Shown here piece after piece: positions 31,691 to 37,299 of a stretch of DNA of 37,299 nt. Each line of letters begins with the position of its first letter. Position 1 is the stretch's first letter. Position numbers and translations under genes: made by a program. Origin of the DNA: a virus; the IMG/VR virus record IMGVR_UViG_3300037882_000560, positions 1 through 37,299 of that record; one strand, 5' to 3'. A model generated the notes under the pieces. That model was not told the DNA's origin. It did no database searches and saw nothing but the letters and a program-made list of their open reading frames with translations.

Positions 31691-32806
31691 ATGCCAACTA
31701 CCACTTATCGGTACCTGTTTGTAGAACTTTCTACCAACACCATCATCGCGGAGTTGCCCTTAACAGGGGTGGCTTTCACTCAGCAGTTAAATCAGGCTGG
31801 AACTTTCACGGGACACCTTCTCCTTTCAGGTGTTGACGCATCGGCTTTTAATATTGACGCATCAACTATCCCTGGTAGATGTGGTGTGTATGTCGACCGC
31901 AACGGCATCTTGGTGTGGGGCGGAGTCATTTGGGGCCGCACTTACAACAGCGCGGAGCAAACCTTGTCTTTTAACGCCCGCGAGTGGATCTCTTACTTTG
32001 AACGCCGCCGCATCACCACAACACAAGATTTTGATGGCATTGACCAATTAGTTATTGCAAAGACCCTGATTGAGGATGCACAAACTGTGCCTTACGGGGA
32101 CCTTGGGATTTTATACAACACCGCAGGTCAGACTTCATCAGGCGTTTTAATTGATCGTGTTTACTACGATTATGAATTGAAAACCGTGTTTAACGCCATC
32201 CAGGATTTATCGCGCCAAGATGATGGCTTTGATTTTGACATTTACATTGAGTACGACATTGTGACAGGGCTTCCTAGTAAAGCCTTCAACACTTATTTCC
32301 CTCGTAGCGGAACGCCCTATGATGTAAACGATCCTGAGGCTATTGTGTTTCAGTTCCCTGCTGGCAATGTGGTTGAGTATGAGTACCCCGAGGATGGTTC
32401 AATCGCCGCTAACACAATCTACGCTTTAGGCGCTGGTTCCAATGAAGGCAAGTTAGTGTCAACGGCGCAAAACACCGCTTTTCTAACAGACGGCTGGGCG
32501 CTACTTGAGGACCAGGCAAATTACTCCGACATCACGGATCAAACGGTGCTTGATGAGTTGGCCGCAGCGCAGGTTATTGCTGTGTCTTATCCGCCAACAA
32601 CTCTTAAGATGGTAGTGCCGCCGTATGTGATTCCCGAGTACGGCTCCTACCAAGTTGGTGATGATGCGCGAGTTTTAATTCAAGACAACCGTTTCCCTGA
32701 TGGGCTAGATGAAATTTACCGAATTGTGGGTCTTTCAGTACAGCCTGGTGAGGATGGCCCTGAACGCGCTACCCTTACATTGACCCAGGGTTCAGGAGAA
32801 GCGTAA
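31691..32806 (+). CDS. baseplate/minor tail protein (Gp37-like)
   Basis: A 371-residue protein with the plan of actinophage Gp37-like minor tail proteins: YRYLFVELSTNTIIAELPLTGVAFTQQLNQAGTF, GRCGVYVDRNGILVWGGVIWGRTY, then ELKTVFNAIQDLSRQDDGFDFDIYIEY. Likely part of the tail hub (Tal-like) that contacts the fibres. Ends with a TAATG overlap. Confidence 0.75.
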   Translation: MPTTTYRYLFVELSTNTIIAELPLTGVAFTQQLNQAGTFTGHLLLSGVDASAFNIDASTIPGRCGVYVDRNGILVWGGVIWGRTYNSAEQTLSFNAREWISYFERRRITTTQDFDGIDQLVIAKTLIEDAQTVPYGDLGILYNTAGQTSSGVLIDRVYYDYELKTVFNAIQDLSRQDDGFDFDIYIEYDIVTGLPSKAFNTYFPRSGTPYDVNDPEAIVFQFPAGNVVEYEYPEDGSIAANTIYALGAGSNEGKLVSTAQNTAFLTDGWALLEDQANYSDITDQTVLDELAAAQVIAVSYPPTTLKMVVPPYVIPEYGSYQVGDDARVLIQDNRFPDGLDEIYRIVGLSVQPGEDGPERATLTLTQGSGEA

Positions 32807-33426
32807 TGGCATACATTAACCAACCACCAGCCTTGCAGCAGATGTTTGCCGATCTAGACAGCCGCTTGCGCAAATTGGAAACCGCGCAGCGCTTTACGGC
32901 TCCCGATGTTTCAACCGAGCCAACCTACCCACGCGTGGGCGACATAATCTTTGATAACTCAGATGACCTGATGAAGTATTGGAACGGCACAACCTGGGTT
33001 GAGTTTGCCGACAATAACCTCGGCACATCCATAGTTGTGACCACAAATGCAACGCTGAAAACGCTCAACAACAACATTGTTTTCACTGGTCAACCTTTAA
33101 CCGTGGAGTCTCAACGGATCGGCAAAATGATTACAGCCTACGCAGAGATAGTAGGAACAACAGTTAGCAACTGGGGAACAGGGCAGATCTACTTTCAGTT
33201 GCCAGCGGGCTTTCCAACCTTTGCGCACCAAGTTATTGCGGGCGGGGCAATCATCGATAACAGCACAACTTACACGATATTTGGTGTTATAGCCCAGGGT
33301 GATAACAAGATGTATTTGTTCTCACCAACATCTAACGGTGGTTCAGACATTGTAGATTACAACTCCCCAGCGGTCTTGGATTCAACTTCTACGATCGTCA
33401 TAAACGGCGTTGCTTTGATTGCATAA
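32806..33426 (+). CDS. minor tail protein with short coiled-coil start (206 aa)
   Basis: Residues 10-30 (LQQMFADLDSRLRKLETAQRF) form a trimer-type coiled coil common in actinophage tail proteins. Then PRVGDIIFDNSDDLMKYWNGTTWVEF, a variant of the small module seen in the 12102 and 28593 proteins, followed by a beta-sandwich domain. Last gene of the tail operon. Confidence 0.65.
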   Translation: MAYINQPPALQQMFADLDSRLRKLETAQRFTAPDVSTEPTYPRVGDIIFDNSDDLMKYWNGTTWVEFADNNLGTSIVVTTNATLKTLNNNIVFTGQPLTVESQRIGKMITAYAEIVGTTVSNWGTGQIYFQLPAGFPTFAHQVIAGGAIIDNSTTYTIFGVIAQGDNKMYLFSPTSNGGSDIVDYNSPAVLDSTSTIVINGVALIA

Positions 33427-33436
33427 TTGTTACAAT
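33410..33436 (+). promoter_or_regulatory. possible promoter for the lysis cassette
   Basis: TTGCTT and TACAAT separated by 15 bp lie just ahead of the first lysis gene. The spacing is short and the first box overlaps the tail gene end. Given as a weak candidate. Confidence 0.25.
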
Positions 33437-33442
33437 TTCGAC

Positions 33443-33661
33443 ATGACACCTAATGAATGGCTTGGCATTGCAGTTGCCGTTAGCACCCTTTTGGGATCGT
33501 TGGCAATTGCGGTGCGCTTCCTTGTGAAGCATTATCTATCGGAATTAAAACCCAACGGTGGCGCAAGCCTTCGAGATGAGCAAAACAGACAAGGTGACAC
33601 AATCAAACGGCTGGAGAACCGTGTTGACGAAATTTATCGCTTGCTGCTTAATCGCGGTTAG
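33443..33661 (+). CDS. membrane protein with coiled coil, lysis cassette (72 aa)
   Basis: Starts at ATG 33443. One transmembrane segment at about 6-28 (WLGIAVAVSTLLGSLAIAVRFLV), then KHYLSELKPNGG and a coiled coil (LRDEQNRQGDTIKRLENRVDEIYRLLL). This TM-plus-coiled-coil form is frequent beside endolysins in actinophages, where it is called a holin or membrane protein. It also recalls i-spanins in form. Its end overlaps a lipoprotein gene in another frame. Confidence 0.65.
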   Translation: MTPNEWLGIAVAVSTLLGSLAIAVRFLVKHYLSELKPNGGASLRDEQNRQGDTIKRLENRVDEIYRLLLNRG

Positions 33662-33809
33662 TTTAACTGGCTGTGGGTACCAAGGATGGACCAGGTATCC
33701 TTGCCAAGAATATGAAAACTGGACCAAAGCAGAATGCAATACGCCGCAATGTGAAGCGATCGGTCAATGCACTAAGGACCTACTACCAAATGTGGAGACA
33801 GATGGCTAG
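33621..33809 (+). CDS. small lipoprotein, lysis cassette
   Basis: From GTG 33621, with GGAG five bases upstream, the product is 62 residues: MLTKFIACCLIAVSLTG then Cys18, a clear lipobox (SLTGC). The mature part has five more Cys and Trp/Tyr-rich sequence (YPCQEYENWTKAEC). An earlier in-frame ATG at 33576 would put 15 residues before the signal and is less likely. It overlaps the coiled-coil gene in another frame. Could be a spanin-like or exclusion lipoprotein. Confidence 0.65.
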   Translation: MLTKFIACCLIAVSLTGCGYQGWTRYPCQEYENWTKAECNTPQCEAIGQCTKDLLPNVETDG

Positions 33810-34086
33810 AGAACGACTCACACCCGAGGAACTGCACGCTCGACTTATAGTCACTATTGGCATTTTGCTTGCATTGGTATTTTCAGGATCGGTCTTTGCA
33901 ATGCTTTATGCGCTGGTATTTGTGACGCAACCCATGGCTCAAGCACCTAACGATGCGGCTTTCATTGATCTAGTCTCGACTCTTTGCGTGTTTCTGACTG
34001 GCACGCTTTCAGGCATCTTGAGTGCCAATGGGCTAAAATCTAAACCTAAACCAAAGGAAGGTGAAATCGATGAGCCAACGCGATGA
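33802..34086 (+). CDS. holin candidate with two transmembrane segments (94 aa)
   Basis: ATG 33802 follows GGAG by five bases. Two hydrophobic spans, about 15-42 (LIVTIGILLALVFSGSVFAMLYALVFV) and 53-77 (FIDLVSTLCVFLTGTLSGILSANGL), and a charged C-tail (KSKPKPKEGE) give class II holin form. Directly before the CHAP endolysin. It would form membrane holes letting the enzyme reach the wall. Confidence 0.65.
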   Translation: MARERLTPEELHARLIVTIGILLALVFSGSVFAMLYALVFVTQPMAQAPNDAAFIDLVSTLCVFLTGTLSGILSANGLKSKPKPKEGEIDEPTR

Positions 34087-34585
34087 GTTTGTACAGGTTG
34101 CGAAAGCCGAATTAGGAACGATTGAAGGCCCTAAAGATAACGAAACAAAGTATGGCAAATTCACAAAAGCCAACTTCCTACCTTGGTGCGGTTCCTTTGT
34201 TAACTGGTGCGCAAACGAAGTTGAGTTAAAAATCCCAAATTGTGTTTCAACCCTTGCAGGTGCAACAGCCTTCAAAAAGGCTGGAAGATGGCAAGATGCT
34301 GAAACCGCCACACCTGAACCTGGCGACATAGTTTTCTTTGACTTTCCAGGTGACGGAGTTGATCGCATCAGCCATGTTGGAATTGTGGTCAAAGATAGAG
34401 GTGACGGAACGGTCGTCTGTATTGAGGGAAATACCAGCCCCGATAAAAAGGGAGATCAGAGAAATGGTGGCGAGGTTTGCAGAAAAATACGCGCCTACAA
34501 AAAGAAAAACGGAAGTAAAGTGCTTCCTTCAAAAGCCGTGGCTATTGTTGGCTTCGGCAAACCAAAGTTCAAGGAGACCAAATGA
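34070..34585 (+). CDS. CHAP-domain endolysin
   Basis: A 171-residue enzyme. ATG 34070 has AAGGAAGG eight bases upstream; a GTG nine bases earlier is possible. Catalytic Cys40 in LPWCGSFVNWC, His102 in RISHVGIVV, and Glu119/Asn121 in IEGNT make a full CHAP triad. It cuts peptide bonds in peptidoglycan. After the domain only a short basic tail (YKKKNGSKVLPSK) remains, so a separate wall-binding domain is absent. No signal peptide, so release depends on holin. Confidence 0.85.
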   Translation: MSQRDEFVQVAKAELGTIEGPKDNETKYGKFTKANFLPWCGSFVNWCANEVELKIPNCVSTLAGATAFKKAGRWQDAETATPEPGDIVFFDFPGDGVDRISHVGIVVKDRGDGTVVCIEGNTSPDKKGDQRNGGEVCRKIRAYKKKNGSKVLPSKAVAIVGFGKPKFKETK

Positions 34586-34824
34586 ACGCACAGTTAAAAG
34601 CAGCAGTTGAGTCATACGCACGATCCTTTGTGGTAGCGGCCATCGCCGTTTACTCCGCAGGAGAAACCGACCTGAAAGCCATCTTGATTGCGGGATTGGC
34701 CGCAGTTGCTGGCCCTGCCATTCGCGCAATCAATCCAAAAGACCCTTCATTTGGCTTTATTGCTGACGCAGTCGATGCTGAGATTAAGGCGCTCGCAAAG
34801 AAGTCTGCCAAGAAAACTAAGTAA
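34582..34824 (+). CDS. membrane protein, second holin candidate (80 aa)
   Basis: ATGA overlap with endolysin. Two short hydrophobic stretches (SFVVAAIAVYSAG at 15-27 and ILIAGLAAVAGPAIRAI at 34-50), then PKDPSFG and a Lys-rich tail (KKSAKKTK). Similar to small r1t-holin-like proteins beside endolysins of actinophages. May be holin or antiholin with the 33802 gene. Confidence 0.6.
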   Translation: MNAQLKAAVESYARSFVVAAIAVYSAGETDLKAILIAGLAAVAGPAIRAINPKDPSFGFIADAVDAEIKALAKKSAKKTK

Positions 34825-34836
34825 CCGCAGTGAATT

Positions 34837-34874
34837 GCACCCGACTTTCTCTCGAGGTCGGGTGCTTTCTCTTT
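34837..34874 (+). terminator. intrinsic terminator after the lysis cassette
   Basis: GCACCCGAC (34837-34845) pairs perfectly with GTCGGGTGC (34857-34865) over an 11-base loop and is followed by TTTCTCTTT. A clear rho-independent terminator ending the late transcript. Confidence 0.9.
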
Positions 34875-34913
34875 CATAACTGTTAAGGTATCCTTTAGGC
34901 TCGAGGAGGCATC

Positions 34914-35159
34914 ATGCTTAATGACAAATTTATTGAAATCTTGTCGAAGCGACAAATTCGGCGCGGCTCAGAATATTGTGCGTACCAAGACTTGTATAAC
35001 AAACTGAGCAAAGAGGATCAAAAGGCTCTCGATCATGCATGGGCAAAGAACTACCCAACTAATCTAATTGTTCAAGCCTTGCGTGCAGATGGCCATAAGT
35101 GCAGTTCGGATACGATCCGACTTCATAGAAACGGCACTTGCAGATGTCCGAAGGAATAG
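34914..35159 (+). CDS. small HTH DNA-binding protein (81 aa)
   Basis: Starts behind GAGGAGG. Residues about 35-70 (DHAWAKNYPTNLIVQALRADGHKCSSDTIRLHRNG) form a helix-turn-helix like that of small actinophage proteins with the ALRxDGHxxSxxTIRxHR pattern. C-terminal CRC. Two earlier Cys may join it in binding metal. First gene after the terminator, so probably has its own promoter and may regulate transcription. Confidence 0.65.
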   Translation: MLNDKFIEILSKRQIRRGSEYCAYQDLYNKLSKEDQKALDHAWAKNYPTNLIVQALRADGHKCSSDTIRLHRNGTCRCPKE

Positions 35160-35398
35160 ATGCGCTGTTAAAAGAACGCGGCAGAATGTATGGCGAGGCT
35201 GTTGATAACTTCACAGCCGTTGGCCGAGGCTGGGGCGCAATTCTAAACATTGAGGACATTCCACCGTATCAAGTAGCCCTGATGATGGACTTTCTTAAAA
35301 CCATCCGTTGCGCAATTAATCCAACACACGAGGACTCTTGGCAGGACAAAGCGGGCTATTCGGAACTAGGGAAACGGATTGCTCTCGATGAGTCTTAA
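35144..35398 (+). CDS. DUF6378-like protein (84 aa)
   Basis: Contains LLKERGRMYGEAVDNFTAVGRGWGAIL, VALMMDFLKTIRC, and HEDSWQDKAGYSELGKRI, which I recognise as the phage family of the form ERGxxYG... LMMxLLKxAR... HxDSWxDxAGYxxLG (DUF6378). Its helical plan with conserved charged residues recalls nucleotide pyrophosphohydrolases, but no activity is established to my knowledge. Overlaps both neighbours by 11-16 bases. Confidence 0.75.
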   Translation: MSEGIDALLKERGRMYGEAVDNFTAVGRGWGAILNIEDIPPYQVALMMDFLKTIRCAINPTHEDSWQDKAGYSELGKRIALDES

Positions 35399-36422
35399 AG
35401 ATCAATTTGATGAGATGCCTGAGGGCGTTGAGTCCAACGATGTGAAAGAACTGCGCCAGGCGATGCTTCGCTTGCAGAAGCAACTGAAACAATCCAAAGA
35501 ACGCAATGAAGACTTGGTATTTGCTACTCGCCAAGCAGCCTATGATGCCATGCTTACTTTTGGCAAAATCACGCCAGTTCCAGCGGTTACTATTGATAAA
35601 CGCAAAGCCAAAGGTGAAGTGGCCCTGTGGCACATGACGGATTGGCAAGGGGCAAAACGAACCTCTAGTTACAACTCGCAGGTCATGCGCAGACGAGTGA
35701 TGGAATTCGCTGAAAAAGCAGTAAGAATCACGGACATTCAACGCGCTGATCACCCTGTGAAAGAAGTAACTATTGCCTTTGGTGGCGACATGGTTGAAGG
35801 CTTGTTCAACTTTCCAAGCCAAGCATTCGAGATCGACAGCACCTTGTTTGAGCAATATGTAAATGTTTCACGCCTTTGTGTTGATGTTGTTCGCTTTGCC
35901 CTGGCCAACTATGAAAAGGTCACGGTGGTTCCTGAGTGGGGAAATCACGGTCGCATCGGATCAAAACGCGACAATGTTCCACGATCGGATAACTTCGACC
36001 GAATGTGCTACGAGTTGGCCCATCAATTACTGCAAGGCGAGAAGCGCCTGGTGTGGCAGGACTGCCCCGAGGATATTCAACGCATCGAGATTGGCAACTA
36101 CCGAGCGCTATTGATTCACGGAGATGAAGTAGGCCGCAACGGTTTTGCTTCCCCAGGCGCGATTGTTCAGCACGCAAATAAATGGCGATCGGGTTCTTAC
36201 CCTTGGGAGTTCCGTGATGTTTACATTGGCCACTATCACACGCACGCCGAGTGGTCTATGGCCAACGGACTAGGAGCGGTTTATCAGACAGGCTCAACAG
36301 AGTCCGACAATCGTTATGCAGGTGTGATGCTTGCGGCAAGCGCAACTCCATCGCAACGCCTTCACTTTATTGATCCAGTAAAGGGTCGCGTTACAGCCGC
36401 TTACAAAGTTTGGCTAGATTGA
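35388..36422 (+). CDS. metallophosphoesterase family protein
   Basis: A 344-residue protein. A helical N-terminus (to about 55) is followed by a calcineurin-like core: Asp85/Gln87 in TDWQ, Asp134 in GGDMVEG, Asn186-His187 in GNHGR, His244 in LIHGDE, and His282/284 in GHYHT. All main metal-binding motifs are present. Phage members are often placed near replication genes and are presumed nucleases like SbcD/Mre11. No SbcC-like partner is seen. It ends nine bases into the minus-strand ORF on the other strand. Confidence 0.85.
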   Translation: MSLKDQFDEMPEGVESNDVKELRQAMLRLQKQLKQSKERNEDLVFATRQAAYDAMLTFGKITPVPAVTIDKRKAKGEVALWHMTDWQGAKRTSSYNSQVMRRRVMEFAEKAVRITDIQRADHPVKEVTIAFGGDMVEGLFNFPSQAFEIDSTLFEQYVNVSRLCVDVVRFALANYEKVTVVPEWGNHGRIGSKRDNVPRSDNFDRMCYELAHQLLQGEKRLVWQDCPEDIQRIEIGNYRALLIHGDEVGRNGFASPGAIVQHANKWRSGSYPWEFRDVYIGHYHTHAEWSMANGLGAVYQTGSTESDNRYAGVMLAASATPSQRLHFIDPVKGRVTAAYKVWLD

Positions 36423-36497
36423 GGCTTCGGTCGTATCCACAGCGTCATCAACAGAATAGGAATGTTCTTTATAACATTGTCCACATTCTTTGCACAT
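36414..36497 (-). CDS. very small Cys-knuckle protein on the minus strand (27 aa)
   Basis: On the minus strand ATG 36497 shares its A with the TAA of the 36497-36706 gene. The product begins MCKECGQCYKEH, with three Cys and a His close together, and runs to TAG at 36414. Overlaps the end of the phosphoesterase gene by nine bases. Supported by the stop-start overlap and Cys motif only. Confidence 0.4.
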   Translation of the reverse strand: MCKECGQCYKEHSYSVDDAVDTTEASI

Positions 36498-36706
36498 TAA
36501 TCATCCTCATAATCGTCACCATAATCGCTGGTGATTAACCTCATGTCGGCAATGTCCACGCCGTTTTCTTTTGCCTTATCCATTGCTTCTTTGAATGTGG
36601 AAAGGCAACGGTTGGTGAGATCGGAAACCATGTCGGGATACTGGGCATCGGTTCCCAATTCCACGGCAAGGCCACCTAGTCGGATCGAGATTTGTGAATA
36701 AGCCAT
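36497..36706 (-). CDS. hypothetical protein, the main minus-strand gene (69 aa)
   Basis: Start ATG at 36706 with AAGGAGGT at six-base spacing on the minus strand. The product begins MAYSQISIRLGGLAVELGTD, has a long helix (LTNRCLSTFKEAMDKAKENG) and an acidic end (DYGDDYEDD). No HTH, so not an evident repressor. It is transcribed away from the early operon, which suggests separate control. Confidence 0.7.
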   Translation of the reverse strand: MAYSQISIRLGGLAVELGTDAQYPDMVSDLTNRCLSTFKEAMDKAKENGVDIADMRLITSDYGDDYEDD

Positions 36707-36851
36707 GGGAGACCTCCTTGCTGAAATTATGCCTGTAATGCCGCCTGTAATGAATCCGCCGCGCCCGACCGAGGGGTCCTTCCAATTCCTGGGCCTTTGT
36801 GCCAACCTTGGCTTACCAGGGCGAAAGCCCCCAAACTGAAAGGAAGGCCCC
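36707..36851. promoter_or_regulatory. divergent intergenic region with direct repeats and promoters
   Basis: A 145-base gap between the minus gene and the annealing gene. Contains GCCTGTAATG twice (36731-36740 and 36743-36752, 12-base period). On the minus strand TTCATT, 17 bp, CATAAT makes a reasonable promoter for the minus gene, and the repeats lie in its spacer, where a repressor could block it. The plus-strand promoter/leader copy B occupies the other end. No gene is seen within it. Confidence 0.5.
36780..36847 (+). promoter_or_regulatory. shared promoter/leader element, copy B
   Basis: TTCCAATTCC begins at 36780, and 39 bases later comes GGGC-GAAA-GCCC (36819-36830), then CC, AAAC and GAAAGGAAGG, followed four bases on by the ATG of the annealing gene. 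Same arrangement as copy A at 4591-4660, with matching box-to-hairpin distance, although the DNA between is unalike. Confidence 0.55.
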
Positions 36852-37299
36852 ATGGCAGAGAAATACAGCCTTGAGGATTACGAAACGGTCGAATCGCGTC
36901 TGCGCCGACTATATGAAAAGTACCCAGCCGCTCGATTGCTTACAGACCTGGTTTATCAGGATGAGCGCCGCTTTATATGCAAGTCGTTCTTGTACCTAGA
37001 TCCCAAAGACCCAACACCGCACTCAACAGGTTTTGCCGAGGAGATTGTTGGCGCTGGCTTTGTAAATAAAACCTCGGCCCTCGAAAACTGCGAAACTTCC
37101 AGCATTGGCCGTTGTTTAAGTAACTCGGTCCTTTGCCTTGGCGCACCAGTTGGCAAGCGCCCATCGCAAGAAGAGATGCAAAAGGTCGAGCGCTACAAAT
37201 CAGAACCACGCAAAACGGTTGTTAAAACTGCGGTTTACAGCGCCAACCAACTAGCCACGGCTGAAGCAGCGGTCAAAGTTGTCTCAGAAATGACCGATA
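36852..37299 (+). CDS. single-strand annealing-type recombination protein, 5' part (continues at base 1)
   Basis: This is the N-terminal part of a 186-residue protein; the rest is at 1-212 after joining the circle at 37200. Start ATG has the SD GGAAGG four bases upstream. Residues 75-90 carry the block ALENCETSSIGRCLS, a variant of the AxENxETSAIGRAL signature seen in many actinophage proteins annotated as Erf/Sak-like single-strand annealing proteins or left hypothetical. That assignment is from remembered family resemblance. The context supports it: a RecB/Cas4-like nuclease, RusA and SSB follow, forming a plausible annealing-based recombination and replication module. It is the first gene of the early operon, directly behind a leader hairpin shared with the 4666 operon. 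It could also be another ssDNA-binding accessory protein. Confidence 0.6.
   Translation, partial: MAEKYSLEDYETVESRLRRLYEKYPAARLLTDLVYQDERRFICKSFLYLDPKDPTPHSTGFAEEIVGAGFVNKTSALENCETSSIGRCLSNSVLCLGAPVGKRPSQEEMQKVERYKSEPRKTVVKTAVYSANQLATAEAAVKVVSEMTD
37201..37299. repeat. terminal direct repeat (copy 2)
   Basis: Exact copy of bases 1-99. Removing one copy gives a unique circle of 37,200 bp. Both copies lie in the same reading frame of the putative annealing protein gene, so they are the same piece of DNA seen twice. Confidence 0.95.

Noticed and set aside
34880-34900. Promoter before the 34914 gene (TATCCT as -10)
   Set aside because: No -35 at proper spacing was found. A promoter is expected after the terminator but I cannot place it.
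36433-36485. Two DnaA-box-like words (GTATCCACA and TTGTCCACA) near the end of the unique sequence
   Set aside because: Both lie in the minus-strand 27-residue ORF and can be explained by its codons (TGT-GGA-CAA and GTG-GAT-ACG). There is no AT-rich region with other boxes. I prefer the non-coding box at 4531.
1-37299. CRISPR arrays, tRNA genes, insertion sequences
   Set aside because: Read by eye on both strands; no regular repeat-spacer series, no cloverleaf with a convincing TTC-loop arm, and no transposase.

Overview
The window is the complete genome of a tailed siphovirus-type phage assembled as a circular contig. Bases 1-99 are repeated exactly at 37201-37299, so the unique length is 37,200 bp and one gene (36852 through the junction to 212) is split only by where the circle was opened. 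The host is very probably an actinobacterium. The phage carries a WhiB-type iron-sulphur regulator, a family found essentially only in Actinobacteria and their phages, and a secreted lysozyme-like protein of the actinobacterial aggregation-promoting-factor type. Codon use is of moderate GC, with many AAA, AAC and TTA codons, which fits low-GC freshwater actinobacteria better than high-GC Streptomyces or Mycobacterium. That last step is inference.

Layout. (1) 36852 to 212, then 212-4521: early recombination and replication genes, mostly joined by 1-8 nt overlaps: a likely single-strand annealing protein, a winged-helix protein, several small unknowns, a secreted Pro/Thr-rich protein, a Cas4/RecB-like nuclease with an Fe-S cysteine set, WhiB, a winged-helix replication initiator and a RusA resolvase. 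(2) 4522-4665: a non-coding regulatory block with a perfect DnaA box and a leader hairpin. (3) 4666-7523: about a dozen very small, Cys-rich, overlapping genes, a lysozyme-like secreted enzyme and an HNH nuclease. (4) 7520-9480: SSB, an excisionase-like HTH protein and a ParB-domain/DNA-methyltransferase fusion. (5) 9488-16181: terminase small and large subunits, three fibre-like genes, portal and MuF protein. (6) 16229-22612: protease/scaffold, major capsid, connectors and major tail protein. (7) 22720-33426: tail chaperone with frameshift, tape measure, distal tail protein, a fibre/adhesin cassette and a baseplate protein. (8) 33443-34824: lysis cassette (TM/coiled-coil protein, lipoprotein, holins, CHAP endolysin) ending in a terminator. 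(9) 34914-36422: HTH protein, DUF6378-like protein and metallophosphoesterase. (10) 36414-36706: the only minus-strand genes, convergent with region 9 and divergent from the early operon.

Functionally, the phage encodes no DNA polymerase, primase, replicative helicase or integrase that I can see. It appears to bring its own initiator, SSB, annealing protein, nuclease and resolvase and to use host replication enzymes. The most interesting regulatory feature is a shared two-part element found just ahead of two early operons (4591-4660 and 36780-36847): a TTCCA(A/T)TTC-type box exactly 39 bp upstream of an identical GGGC-GAAA-GCCC hairpin, followed by a similar purine-rich leader and ribosome-binding site. 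Other notable points are a 260-nt terminase gene overlap with a good start site, a zinc ribbon on the large terminase, an internal start that could make a separate scaffold, an inserted domain in the capsid protein, a -1 frameshift in the tail chaperone, and a nested lipoprotein in the lysis cassette. No gene-free stretch reaches 300 bases.
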